A DNA stretch of 64,000 nucleotides from Selenomonas sputigena ATCC 35185 (GTDB lineage: Bacteria > Bacillota > Negativicutes > Selenomonadales > Selenomonadaceae). The stretch lies in contig NC_015437.1 of NCBI RefSeq assembly GCF_000208405.1, positions 1,109,501-1,173,500 of the forward strand, in the 5' to 3' direction. How positions within the stretch are numbered: the first letter of the stretch is position 1; the number at the start of each line of letters is the position of its first letter. The position numbers were made by a program, and so were the translations under genes. Positions 42,882 to 53,176 of the stretch are shown in pieces. The notes beneath the pieces were generated by a model. The model saw only the letters and a list, made by a program, of their open reading frames with translations, was not told the DNA's origin and ran no database searches.

Positions 42882-43298
42882 ATGATTTCAGCGAATCGCT
42901 TGATGCGCTATCTTTGGCTCGGCGTCGGAATGACTGCCCTCGCCTTGGGCACGGCAGGAATCGTTTTGCCGCTGTTGCCGACAGTGCCGTTCTATCTTCT
43001 GGCGGCATTCTGCTTTGCCAAGAGTTCGGAACGTCTTCATCGGTGGTTTGCCGCCACAAAATTGTATCAGAAATACGTCGTCCCGTTCAACGACGGCAAT
43101 GGCATGACGTGGCAGGCGAAGCTCAAGACCATGGCGCTTGTGACGGGCGTCATGAGCGTCAGCGGCTACTTCCTTTCGGACAACCGCATGGGCTTGATGA
43201 TGCTCGGCGGCGCGTGGCTTCTGCAGTGCGTTGCGATGCTCTTTTTCGTCAAGACGAGGAAGCGTGAGAAGTCTCCTGTCGGTCAGTGTGCGAAGTAG
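42882..43298 (+). CDS. DUF454 (YbaN-like) membrane protein
   Basis: 138 aa. Three or four hydrophobic helices (LMRYLWLGVGMTALALGTAG, IVLPLLPTVPFYLLAAFCFA and two in the C-terminal half). The family signature is GIVLPLLPTVPFYLLAAFCFAKSS followed by HRWFAATKLYQKYV. Function unknown. ATG 42882 has GAAAGGA 8 nt upstream. Converges with mtgA, overlapping its 3' end by 16 bp. Confidence 0.87.
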   Translation: MISANRLMRYLWLGVGMTALALGTAGIVLPLLPTVPFYLLAAFCFAKSSERLHRWFAATKLYQKYVVPFNDGNGMTWQAKLKTMALVTGVMSVSGYFLSDNRMGLMMLGGAWLLQCVAMLFFVKTRKREKSPVGQCAK

Positions 43299-44032
43299 AG
43301 CGGCTTGATCTTGGCGGATTCTGCGACGGATTCCGAGATGCAGCCCGTCCGCACCATGGCGTCGAGCACGACGAGCTGCCGCTTCTTTGCAAGCATGAAG
43401 TCGACGTAGGGCGAATAGACGGAAGGCGCATTGGGGATTCCTGCAAGCATTGACGTCTCGGGCAGGTCGAGTTCGTGCGGCTCTCTGCCGAAGTAGCCGA
43501 CAGAAGCCTCGTGTATGCCGTAGAAGCCTGAGCCGAAGTAGATCGTGTTGAGATACAGCTCCAGAATCTCATCCTTGGAGTAGTGCAGTTCAAGATCGAG
43601 CGAAAGCAGCGCTTCTTCCAGCTTGCGGTCGAGGGACTGCTCGTCGGACAGGAAGAGGTTTTTTGCGAGCTGCTGTGTGATTGTGCTCGCGCCTTCCTCG
43701 ATGCGTCCGTATTGCAGATTGACGAGCGTCGCGCGTGCGATCGCTTCGGGATCGAAGCCGTGGTGCGAGTAGAAGCGGCTGTCCTCGACGGCGACGACGG
43801 CGTCGAGGAGCGAGTCGGGCATCTCGTCGATCGTCACATAGCGCTCGCGCTGGCGCACGCGCTCAGCGACCGCATCACGCAGAAATATGAGGCGGCGAGC
43901 TTCCTGCATCTTCGGCAAGGAGTCGAAGAACGCGGGACGAAAGATCGCCGCACTGCCCGTGACGAGAAAGGCGAGACAGAAAACGGTGAGAAGAAAGAGG
44001 GCAAAGCGCAAGAGCCGCTTGATTTTCTTCAT
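43283..44032 (-). CDS. mtgA: Monofunctional peptidoglycan glycosyltransferase (GT51)
   Basis: 249 aa. Lipid II polymerase without a transpeptidase domain. N-terminal membrane anchor (LLRFALFLLTVFCLAFLVTG), then the GT51 motifs: EDSRFYSHHGFDPEAIARA (catalytic Glu), GASTITQQLAKNLFLS, and RKLEEALLSLDLELHYSKDEILELYLNTIYFGSGFYGI split over motifs 3-4, with SMLAGIPNAPSVYSP. ATG 44032 is chosen because it starts just before the anchor and an AAAGGAGG lies 14 nt upstream; the longer frame would run through the neighbouring gene. Confidence 0.92.
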   Translation of the reverse strand: MKKIKRLLRFALFLLTVFCLAFLVTGSAAIFRPAFFDSLPKMQEARRLIFLRDAVAERVRQRERYVTIDEMPDSLLDAVVAVEDSRFYSHHGFDPEAIARATLVNLQYGRIEEGASTITQQLAKNLFLSDEQSLDRKLEEALLSLDLELHYSKDEILELYLNTIYFGSGFYGIHEASVGYFGREPHELDLPETSMLAGIPNAPSVYSPYVDFMLAKKRQLVVLDAMVRTGCISESVAESAKIKPLYFAH

Positions 44033-44072
44033 GATGGCAAAAGCGTCCTCCTTTGATGGTTTTTGAATGCAC

Positions 44073-44315
44073 TCAGCTGGCAGGCACGGAATCGTCATAA
44101 AGCTCATGCGGCGCGATGTCTTGTCCATCGGCCCACGCAACGGTATGTCCAGCGATATGCACGGTATGAAATACCGATATGTCGCGCAGTTTGCCATACC
44201 AATCTCCTTGGATGTATGGTCCGACATCAAAAATCTTTTTCTCGCCCGTTTCAAAATCCAAAAGCAGCTTGTAATCGGGCAATGGTTTTACTGCCGTAAC
44301 TTTGGGTTGCAACAT
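44073..44315 (-). CDS. DUF2442 domain protein (putative TA partner)
   Basis: 80 aa. Core VTAVKPLPDYKLLLDFETGEKKIFDVGPYI is typical of DUF2442. ATG 44315 has AAAGGAG 9 nt upstream. It follows a DUF4160 gene by 14 bp, and the two families are frequent neighbours with toxin-antitoxin-like distribution. No activity has been assigned. More AT-rich than flanking genes. Confidence 0.85.
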   Translation of the reverse strand: MLQPKVTAVKPLPDYKLLLDFETGEKKIFDVGPYIQGDWYGKLRDISVFHTVHIAGHTVAWADGQDIAPHELYDDSVPAS

Positions 44316-44329
44316 AAAGATGACTCCTT

Positions 44330-44596
44330 TCAGCGTAACGGCGCTATTTTGAAGGTTTCTTTTCCTTGACGCAAAAGATCCCAATTTGCAGCCAATTCGT
44401 CTGTATGAATTTCCAGCCAAGCAAGTACAAGCTTCAACTTTTTATTTGGCAAACTGCCTTCGAGAATATCGCCATCCAAAGAAATCACGGCTTCTTCATC
44501 TTGATATTCTGCATGAATGTGCGGCAGTTTATGCCGTCCGCCCACTTCGCGGTACATATAGATTATGATACCAAAAAATATGCTTAGTGCCGGCAT
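44330..44596 (-). CDS. DUF4160 domain protein
   Basis: 88 aa. Family pattern MPALSIFFGIIIYMYREVGG...HKLPHIHAEYQDEEAVISLDGDILEGSLPNKK split around the HKLPHIHAEY motif, then LKLVLAWLEIHTDELAANWDLL. First gene of the two-gene DUF4160-DUF2442 unit; start preceded by GGGAGGACGAC. Intact. Confidence 0.88.
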   Translation of the reverse strand: MPALSIFFGIIIYMYREVGGRHKLPHIHAEYQDEEAVISLDGDILEGSLPNKKLKLVLAWLEIHTDELAANWDLLRQGKETFKIAPLR

Positions 44597-44728
44597 CTTG
44601 TCGTCCTCCCAGAGAAATGATGTTCGCCTTTATCATTCTTATTATAAATTATACCGTACTTTTTTGGAATACATTTCGCAAAAACAGCAATCATACAATT
44701 TGTTTTAGAAGATAAATTTCCCAAACCT

Positions 44729-44758
44729 ATTGCATAATTATGCAATAAAATGTATAAT
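44729..44758 (+). promoter_or_regulatory. Arginine operon promoter with an ARG-box-like operator
   Basis: Perfect 18-bp palindrome ATTGCATAATTATGCAAT (44729-44746) covers the -35 TTGCAT (44730-44735). The spacer is 17 bp and the -10 is TATAAT (44753-44758). The 18-bp length, AT-rich centre and TGNATAATTATNCA form match ArgR operators of other bacteria (E. coli consensus TGAATAATTATTCA). Repression by ArgR with arginine is the likely reading. Confidence 0.75.
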
Positions 44759-44805
44759 TATAAACATCGTTCGACAAAGGAATTCGGGAAGGGGCGGTCG
44801 AGCAC

Positions 44806-45840
44806 ATGAGAGTGAGCATTATCGGAGCTACAGGCTACGCGGGGGCAGAGCTTCTGCGGCTTCTTTATGAACACCCGCAGGCGGATGTCGTGCATATCAC
44901 GTCGGAGAGCCATACGGGGGAGAAGATTTCGAGCATCTATCCGCATCTTCGCGGCATTTATGATGAAGAGCTTGAGAGCATGAAGGACATCGTGCGCATC
45001 GGCAGGGACAGCGACTTCGTTTTCATCGGTCTGCCGCACGGTCATGCGATGGCGGCAGGCAAGGCGCTCGAAGGCGAGAAGACGCGCATCATCGACCTCG
45101 GCGCGGACTATCGCTTCGCTGACACATCGGTCTATGAAGCGTGGTACAAGGTCAAGCATACGCACAAGGACGCCGAGCGTGTCTACGGATTGGCGGAACT
45201 CAATCGCGAGGCGATTCGCGGCGCGAAGATCATTGGCAACGCGGGCTGCTACACGACGGCGAGCATTCTCGCGCTCGCGCCGCTCGCCAAGAGCCGACTC
45301 GTCGACATGACGAGCATCGTCGTCGACGCGAAGTCCGGCGTATCGGGCGCGGGGCGCTCGGCGAAACAGGCGAATCTTCTGCCCGAGCTTTACGACAGCT
45401 TCAAGGCGTACGGTGTCGCCACGCATCGTCATACGCCTGAGATCGAGCAGGCGATGGCAGACCTTTCGGGCGAAGCGTGCATCCTGTCCTTCACGCCGCA
45501 CCTCGTACCCATGTCGCGCGGCATCCTCGCGACATGCTACGCGCGGCTGAAAGAGGGCGTCGAACCCAATATGGTCGATGCAGCGTATGAAACGATGTAC
45601 GGCGAGGAATACTTCGTGCGGCTTCTCGGACGCGGCGGTTATCCGGCGACGAAGGCGGTGCGCGGCTCGAACTTCTGCGACATCGGCTGGCACATCGACG
45701 AGAGGACGCATCGCGTCGTCGTCCTCTCCGCCATCGACAATCTCGTCAAGGGGGCGGCGGGACAGGCCGTGCAGAACTTCAACATCGCCTGCGGCTTCGA
45801 TGAGAAGCTCGGGCTTGATCATATCGCAGTTTATCCGTAA
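44806..45840 (+). CDS. argC: N-acetyl-gamma-glutamyl-phosphate reductase
   Basis: 344 aa. Third arginine step. GATGYAGAELLRLL NADP loop at the N-terminus, catalytic Cys in IGNAGCYTTASILAL, and SGVSGAGRSAKQ. First gene of argCJBDFGH, 47 bp after the promoter/operator. SD AAGGGGCGG. Confidence 0.96.
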   Translation: MRVSIIGATGYAGAELLRLLYEHPQADVVHITSESHTGEKISSIYPHLRGIYDEELESMKDIVRIGRDSDFVFIGLPHGHAMAAGKALEGEKTRIIDLGADYRFADTSVYEAWYKVKHTHKDAERVYGLAELNREAIRGAKIIGNAGCYTTASILALAPLAKSRLVDMTSIVVDAKSGVSGAGRSAKQANLLPELYDSFKAYGVATHRHTPEIEQAMADLSGEACILSFTPHLVPMSRGILATCYARLKEGVEPNMVDAAYETMYGEEYFVRLLGRGGYPATKAVRGSNFCDIGWHIDERTHRVVVLSAIDNLVKGAAGQAVQNFNIACGFDEKLGLDHIAVYP

Positions 45841-45858
45841 TACAGGAGGGTATACAAC

Positions 45859-47070
45859 ATGTTTTCTGATACAGCAGCAAAAAAAGGCGTGACATTTCCC
45901 AAGGGATTCAAGGCGGCGGGCGTCAAGGCCGGCATTAAGAAGAGCGGCAACCTCGACGTCGCCGTGATTTACTCGGAAGAAGAGGCTGCCGTCGCGGGCG
46001 TCTTCACGCAGAATGCCGTGGCGGCGGCACCCGTCTACGTTTCCAAAGCGGCGGTCGAGGACGGCAAAGCGCGCGCCATCGTGGCCAATGCAGGCTGTGC
46101 GAATGCCTGCACGGGCGAGCAGGGCATGAAGGATGCAAAGCATACGGCGGAGATTGCAGCGAAGGCGCTCGGCTGCGCGGCGGATGACGTCCTCGTCGCC
46201 TCGACGGGCGTCATCGGCGTGAATCTGCCGATGGACAAGCTGGAGCAGGGCGTCAAGGATGCTGTGGCAAGCCTTTCCACGGAAGGCAGCGTCGATGCGG
46301 GCAATGCCATCATCACGACGGATACATACTCCAAGGCGTGTTCGACGGAGGTCGAAATCGGCGGCAGGAAGGTGCGCTTTGGCGCGATTGCCAAAGGCTC
46401 GGGCATGATCCAGCCGAATATGGCGACGATGCTCTCTTTCATCACGACGGACGCGGCGATCGACAGCAAGCTCCTGCAGGAGGCTCTTTCCGAGATCACC
46501 GAGGTCACGTTCAACATGATCTCGGTCGATGGCGACATGAGCACGAACGATATGGTGACGGTGCTTGCGAACGGTGCGGCGGGCAATGCGAAGATCACGG
46601 AGAAGAACGCCGACTACAAAATTTTCTATCGGACGCTCAAGGAGATCTGCACGGGGCTTTCTGAGCGCATTGCGGCGGACGGCGAGGGCGCGACGAAGTT
46701 CCTGACCGTGCATGTGACGGGGGCGGAGTCCTTCGATGCGGCGAAGCAGGTCGCGATGAGCGTCGCGAAGTCGCCGCTCGTCAAGACGGCGTTCTTCGGT
46801 GAAGATCCGAACTGGGGGCGCGTCATCTGCGCTGTCGGCTATGCGGGCGTGCCCATGACGCCGGAAAAGACCGTCGTGAAGTTCGGCGGCATTCCCGTCT
46901 ATGCGAACGGCACGGGCGCTTCCTGCGATGCAGACGCCTTGCGCAAGGTCATGGGGCAGCATGACATCGTCATCGATGTCGAGATGGGCTTGGGCAGTGC
47001 CGAAGCGACGGTCTGGACATGCGACTTTTCCTACGAGTATGTGAAGATCAACGGCGAGTACCATACCTGA
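45859..47070 (+). CDS. argJ: Bifunctional glutamate N-acetyltransferase/amino-acid acetyltransferase
   Basis: 403 aa precursor that self-cleaves at the Ala-Thr bond in GSGMIQPNMATMLSFITTD, with Thr as nucleophile. STGVIGVNLPMDKL and the C-terminal family motifs are present. It recycles the acetyl group from N-acetylornithine to glutamate, which explains the absence of argE. Many members also use acetyl-CoA, making the ArgA-like gene at 4605-5078 potentially redundant. Confidence 0.95.
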   Translation: MFSDTAAKKGVTFPKGFKAAGVKAGIKKSGNLDVAVIYSEEEAAVAGVFTQNAVAAAPVYVSKAAVEDGKARAIVANAGCANACTGEQGMKDAKHTAEIAAKALGCAADDVLVASTGVIGVNLPMDKLEQGVKDAVASLSTEGSVDAGNAIITTDTYSKACSTEVEIGGRKVRFGAIAKGSGMIQPNMATMLSFITTDAAIDSKLLQEALSEITEVTFNMISVDGDMSTNDMVTVLANGAAGNAKITEKNADYKIFYRTLKEICTGLSERIAADGEGATKFLTVHVTGAESFDAAKQVAMSVAKSPLVKTAFFGEDPNWGRVICAVGYAGVPMTPEKTVVKFGGIPVYANGTGASCDADALRKVMGQHDIVIDVEMGLGSAEATVWTCDFSYEYVKINGEYHT

Positions 47071-47082
47071 GGCGGTGAAGCG

Positions 47083-47967
47083 ATGTTTGCGGCAAACGAC
47101 AAAGCGGCGATCCTCGTCGAGGCGCTGCCTTATATACAGGAATTTTATGGCAAGACCGTCGTCATCAAGTACGGCGGCAATGCCATGATCAATGAAGAGC
47201 TCAAGGAAAAGGTCATGCAGGACGTGGCGCTGATGAAGTACGTCGGCATACAGCCCGTCATCGTGCATGGCGGCGGCCCTGAGATCACGGGATTTCTCGG
47301 CAAGGTCGGCAAGGAGACGGAGTTCATCAGCGGCCTGCGCGTGACGGATGAAGAAACGGTCGAGATCGCCGAGATGGTGCTCGACGGCAAGATCAACTCC
47401 GACATCGTGACGCTCCTCAATCGCCGCGGCGTCAGTGCTGTCGGGCTGTCGGGCAAGGATGCGAACCTCATCCGCGCGCAAAAGAAGCTCGCGACGGTCT
47501 ACGAAGGGGAAGAGAGCCGGAAGGTGGACATCGGCTATGTCGGTCAGGTCGAAAGAATCGACACGCGCCTCCTGCAAGACCTCATCGCGCACGACTACAT
47601 CCCCGTCATCGCGCCGATCGGCGTCGGTGCGGACGGCGAGAGCTACAACATCAACGCCGACTACGTGGCGGCGGAGATCGCGGGTGCGCTCGGAGCGGAG
47701 AAGCTCCTGCTCCTGACGGACGTCGAGGGCGTCTACAAGGATTACGAGGACAAATCATCCTTCATCTCGACGCTCACGGCAGCCGAGGCGCGCCGCTATA
47801 TCGAGGACGGCACCTTGACGGGCGGCATGATCCCGAAGGTGGAAGCGTGCCTGAGGGCGCTCGATGCGGGTGCGGCAAAGACGCATATCATCGACGGCAG
47901 ACTCGGCCACTCCATCATCTTGGAAATCTTCACCTCGGCGGGTATCGGTACGCAGGTCGTGAAGTGA
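47083..47967 (+). CDS. argB: Acetylglutamate kinase
   Basis: 294 aa. GKTVVIKYGGNAM and IVHGGGPEITGFL nucleotide/substrate loops, LSGKDANLIRA, and the C-terminal GTQVV. The N-terminal helix (FAANDKAAILVEALPYIQEF) is of the kind seen in arginine-inhibited hexameric kinases, so feedback control is plausible. Confidence 0.96.
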   Translation: MFAANDKAAILVEALPYIQEFYGKTVVIKYGGNAMINEELKEKVMQDVALMKYVGIQPVIVHGGGPEITGFLGKVGKETEFISGLRVTDEETVEIAEMVLDGKINSDIVTLLNRRGVSAVGLSGKDANLIRAQKKLATVYEGEESRKVDIGYVGQVERIDTRLLQDLIAHDYIPVIAPIGVGADGESYNINADYVAAEIAGALGAEKLLLLTDVEGVYKDYEDKSSFISTLTAAEARRYIEDGTLTGGMIPKVEACLRALDAGAAKTHIIDGRLGHSIILEIFTSAGIGTQVVK

Positions 47968-47993
47968 CGGCGCATGGAAAAGCGGGGGAAATT

Positions 47994-49199
47994 ATGAAAG
48001 AAACAGATGAAGCAATCTACGCGAAGGACGCGGCGGGCTATCTGCCCGTGTTCAACCGCTACAAGATCGTGCTCGATCACGGCGAGGGCGTCTACGTCTT
48101 CGACAACAACGGCAGGAAGTACATCGACTTCCTCGCAGGTATCGCGGTCAACGTACTCGGCCACGCCTATGCGCCGCTCGTCAAGACGATCGCCGAACAG
48201 GCGGGGCGCATGATCCACTGCTCGAATCTCTATTACACGCAGGCGCAGGCGGATGCAGCGGAAAGGCTCGTGCGCCTTTCGGGGTTGGGCAAGGCGTTCT
48301 TCGCTAACTCGGGAGCGGAAGCGAACGAGGGCGCAATCAAGGTCGCGCACAAGTATGCGCACGCGAAAGATCCTGAAAAGTCGCAGATCATCACGGCGTG
48401 GCACAGTTTTCACGGACGCACGCTCGCGACATTGACGGCGACGGGGCAGCCGAAGTATCATGAAGGCTTTGGCCCACTGCCCGAGGGATTCGACTATGTG
48501 CATTACGGCAATATCGAAGAGCTGGAAAAGATGATGAGCGCGAAGACGTGCGCCGTCATGCTCGAAACGATTCAGGGCGAGGGCGGCGTCCATGTGCCGA
48601 CGTCAGAATACTTGAAGCGTGTGCGCGAGCTTTGCGACGAGCACGGCGCACTCTTGATCTTCGATGAGATTCAATGCGGCATGGGGCGCACGGGCAAGAT
48701 GTTCGCTTACGAGCATTTCGGCGTGCAGCCCGATATCGTGACGCTTGCCAAGGGTCTTGCGGGCGGCGTGCCCATCGGCGCGTTCATCGTGACGGACGAG
48801 GCGGCGGCTGCTCTCCATGCGGGCGATCACGGCACGACCTTCGGCGGCAATCCTCTCGCGTGCGCGGCGGCGAACGTCGTGCTCGATACGGTGCAGAAAG
48901 AGGGCATCTTGGGTCATGTCGACAAGGTCGGCGCGTATTTCCGTGAAAAGCTCGAAGGCTTTCAAAAGAAGTATCCGGCTCTCATCAAGGAAGTGCGCGG
49001 CATGGGGCTTCTTCTCGGCATGGAGCTTTCCATAGAGGGACGCGGCATTGTCAACGAATGTTTGGAGCACGGCGCGATCATCAACTGCACGGCAGGAAAT
49101 GTCCTGCGCTTCGTGCCGCCGTTGATCGTCAAGGAAGCGCATATCGACGAGCTCTGTGCGATCTTGGAGCCGATTCTGGCGAAGTACGCCAAGGGTTGA
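47994..49199 (+). CDS. argD: Acetylornithine transaminase
   Basis: 401 aa class III PLP enzyme. FFANSGAEANEGAIKVA, LLIFDEIQCGMGRTGKMFA and PLP Lys in VTLAKGLAGGVPIGA. ATG 47994 follows GGGGGAA; the long frame before it overlaps argB and is spurious. The protein may also serve as succinyldiaminopimelate aminotransferase in lysine synthesis (family knowledge). Confidence 0.95.
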   Translation: MKETDEAIYAKDAAGYLPVFNRYKIVLDHGEGVYVFDNNGRKYIDFLAGIAVNVLGHAYAPLVKTIAEQAGRMIHCSNLYYTQAQADAAERLVRLSGLGKAFFANSGAEANEGAIKVAHKYAHAKDPEKSQIITAWHSFHGRTLATLTATGQPKYHEGFGPLPEGFDYVHYGNIEELEKMMSAKTCAVMLETIQGEGGVHVPTSEYLKRVRELCDEHGALLIFDEIQCGMGRTGKMFAYEHFGVQPDIVTLAKGLAGGVPIGAFIVTDEAAAALHAGDHGTTFGGNPLACAAANVVLDTVQKEGILGHVDKVGAYFREKLEGFQKKYPALIKEVRGMGLLLGMELSIEGRGIVNECLEHGAIINCTAGNVLRFVPPLIVKEAHIDELCAILEPILAKYAKG

Positions 49200-49214
49200 A
49201 GGGGAGGAAAACGT

Positions 49215-50147
49215 ATGTTAAAAGGCAGGGATTTACTTTCCATCCATGATCTTTCCGTTGAGGAGGTCGAGGCGATTCTCGCGCTTGCCGAAGAACTCAA
49301 GGCGATGCAGAAGGCGGGCATAGAGCACCGCGTTCTCGCGGGCAAGACGCTCGGCATGATCTTCGAGAAATCCTCGACGCGGACGCGCGTTTCCTTTGAG
49401 ACGGGCATGTTTCAGCTCGGCGGGCAGGCACTCTTCCTCTCGAACCGCGACTTGCAGATCGGGCGTGGCGAGCCGATTAAGGATACGGCTCGCGTCCTCT
49501 CGCGCTATCTCGACGGCGTGATGATCCGTACCTTCGAGCATGAGAAGGTGGAGGAGTTCGCCAAGTATGCCGACATTCCCGTCATCAATGCCTTGACCGA
49601 TCTCCTCCATCCGTGTCAGGCGCTGACCGACCTCTTGACGATTCGCGAGCACAAGGGCAAGAATCTCAAAGGGCTGAAGATGGCGTACGTCGGTGACGGC
49701 AACAACATGACGCATTCTCTGATGTATGCGGCAGCAAAGACGGGCATGAACTTCGTCGCCGCGACGCCTGCAGACTACGCACCCGATGAAGGGGTGACGC
49801 AGAGGGCGCAGGAAGATGCGAAGGAGACGGGCGCGAGCATCACGCTCGTGACCGACCCGTTTGCAGCGGCGAAGGACGCTGACATCCTCGTGACAGACAC
49901 ATGGGCGAGCATGGGGCAGGAGGCGGAGCACGAGGAGCGCAAGAAAATTTTCGCACCGTACCAGATCAACGGCGACCTGCTCGCCGCCGCTGATAAACGC
50001 GCCATCGTCATGCATTGCCTGCCCGCCTATCGCGGCGAGGAGATCACGGAGGACGTTATGGAAGCATTCTCCGATGTCATCTTCGACGAGGCGGAGAACC
50101 GCCTGCATACGCAGAAGGCGATCCTAGCGCTTTTGATGGCGGACTGA
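49215..50147 (+). CDS. argF: Ornithine carbamoyltransferase
   Basis: 310 aa. Carbamoyl-phosphate motif SSTRTRVSFE, HPCQALTDLL, ornithine-side MHCLPAYRGEEI. Full length, no oddities. SD GGGGAGG. After it comes a 114-bp spacer with a hairpin repeat before argG. Confidence 0.97.
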   Translation: MLKGRDLLSIHDLSVEEVEAILALAEELKAMQKAGIEHRVLAGKTLGMIFEKSSTRTRVSFETGMFQLGGQALFLSNRDLQIGRGEPIKDTARVLSRYLDGVMIRTFEHEKVEEFAKYADIPVINALTDLLHPCQALTDLLTIREHKGKNLKGLKMAYVGDGNNMTHSLMYAAAKTGMNFVAATPADYAPDEGVTQRAQEDAKETGASITLVTDPFAAAKDADILVTDTWASMGQEAEHEERKKIFAPYQINGDLLAAADKRAIVMHCLPAYRGEEITEDVMEAFSDVIFDEAENRLHTQKAILALLMAD

Positions 50148-50202
50148 CTTCATCTTATCTGCAATCCCGGCAGGAAAATTTTATGAAAGCGCGTATTCTT
50201 AA

Positions 50203-50229
50203 GGGGACGCTGAATTTATCAGTGCTTCC
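50203..50229 (+). repeat. Dispersed hairpin repeat, copy 3
   Basis: CGCTGAATTTATCAGTG followed by CTTCC, 33 bp before argG. Differs from copy 1 (7602-7628) at two positions in the stem and loop. A TATAAA-type box follows directly, so the repeat may mark an argG-specific promoter. Confidence 0.6.
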
Positions 50230-50261
50230 TTGATATAAAATATTTTAAGGAGCTGTTTTTC

Positions 50262-51478
<1,217 letters not shown>

Positions 51479-51482
<4 letters not shown>

Positions 51483-52906
51483 GCGAACAGCTTTGGGGCG
51501 GTCGTTTCTCCAAGAGCACGGACGAGATGATCAACGATTTCCAGGCATCGATTTCCTTCGATAAGCGTATGTACCGTGAGGACATCGCGGGCAGCATCGC
51601 GCACGCGAAGATGCTCGCCAAGTGCGGCATCATCGCGGAAACGGATAAAGATGCCATCATCTCCGGGCTGCGCGATATCCTGAAAAAAATCGAGCACGGC
51701 GATTTCGACTTCGCCGTTGCACTCGAAGACATTCACATGAACATCGAGAAGCGCCTGACCGACGCCATTGGCGAGGCGGGCGGCAGACTGCACACGGCGC
51801 GCAGCCGCAATGACCAAGTCGCGCTCGACACGCACCTCTATGTGCGCGGGCAGACACTCGCCGTGCTCGGCTGCATCGCCGACCTGCAGCGTGCGCTCGT
51901 CGAGACGGCGGAGCGCTATCCCGACGTGATCATGCCGGGCTACACGCACTTGCAGCGCGCGCAGCCGATCCTCTTCTCGCATCACATGCTCGCCTACTTC
52001 TCCATGCTCGCACGCGATTTCTCGCGCTTCTTAGGCGTCTACGAGCGCGCGGACATCATGCCGCTCGGCGCGGGTGCGCTTGCGGGCACGACGTTCCCCA
52101 TCGACCGCGTGTTCGTGGCAGAGGAGCTTCACTTCGACGCTGTCTACACGAACAGCCTCGATGCCGTCAGCGACCGCGACTATATCATGGAATTCCTCTC
52201 CGCCGCCTCCATCCTCATGGTGCATCTCTCGCGGCTCTCCGAGGAAATCATCCTCTGGTGCTCGCGCGAGTTCTCCTTCATCGAGCTTGACGACGCGCAC
52301 TGCACAGGCTCCTCCATGATGCCGCAGAAGAAGAATCCCGACGTCTCAGAACTCGTGCGCGGCAAGACGGGACGCGTCATCGGCCACCTCATGGCGATGC
52401 TCACGATCGTCAAGGGTCTGCCGCTTGCTTACAACAAGGATCTGCAGGAAGACAAGGAAGGCGTGTTCGACGCCATCGACACGGTGAAATTCAGCCTAGC
52501 CGTCTACACCGCGCTCCTGCGCGGCATGACGGTCAAAGGCGACGTCATGAAACGCGCCGTCACGGAAGACTTCTCCAACGCCACCGACCTTGCTGACTAC
52601 CTCGTGAAGAAGGGCATGCCTTTTAGAAAAGCGCACGCCGTCGCAGGACGCGCCGTGCATCTTTGCATCGAGCAGGGCAAGTGGCTAGAAGACATGACCA
52701 TGGAAGAATTCCGCGCCTTGTCCGACCTCTTCGACGCGGACATAAAAGAAGCCATCCGTCCCGAAACCTGCGTGAAGAACCGCAATTCTTTGGGCGGTAC
52801 CTCGTACAGTCAGGTCGCATGGCAGCTTGAAAAAGCGAAAGCGCTGCTTGCGGAGGAAGGCAGGAAGCAGGAAGAGTTGAAGAAGAAAGAGATTCGGCTC
52901 GATTGA
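51479..52906 (+). CDS. argH: Argininosuccinate lyase
   Basis: 475 aa; fumarase/aspartase superfamily. [21 protein letters not shown]-terminus, [29 protein letters not shown] and the catalytic-serine loop [12 protein letters not shown]. The C-terminal 15 residues are a charged Glu/Lys tail. Last gene of the arginine operon, ended by the terminator at 52954-52997. Confidence 0.96.
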
Positions 52907-52953
52907 TGGGCAAGCCCCTTGCTGGGCACGTTGTATCAAATGGTGCATCTCAA

Positions 52954-52997
52954 CAGCAAAAAACGGAGTGTCGCTGTCGGCACTCCGTTTTTTGCTG
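52954..52997 (+). terminator. Terminator of the arginine operon
   Basis: Perfect 17-bp stem CAGCAAAAAACGGAGTG/CACTCCGTTTTTTGCTG with a 10-nt loop. The T6 run lies within the stem. Confidence 0.85.
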
Positions 52998-53001
52998 TCT
53001 G

Positions 53002-53150
53002 GGAGATGGCGTGCGTACGACTCGCAAGGAGAAGCGGATTTCGTTGTGCTGCATCCGACAGGCGGGATTTTTCATATCGGAGGGAATCCGTGCTTTCGTG
53101 GCGGTGGTTTCAATAGTACCAGTATGCTTGAGGTAATATGGACAACTTAG
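53002..53150 (+). pseudogene. Possible remnant of a NERD (nuclease-related) domain gene
   Basis: Between the arg terminator and the MATE gene one frame reads GRWRAYDSQGEADFVVLHPT followed by GGIFHIGGN, then loses similarity and stops. The (G)E-x-DFVV-x-HP-x-GGI pattern resembles the nuclease core of NERD domains, which normally continue with a Glu-x-Lys that is missing here. No start codon with an SD and no downstream continuation. Probably a decayed fragment; chance similarity is possible. Confidence 0.3.
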
Positions 53151-53176
53151 GGTTTTGCAATCCTTCTAAGAATTCC

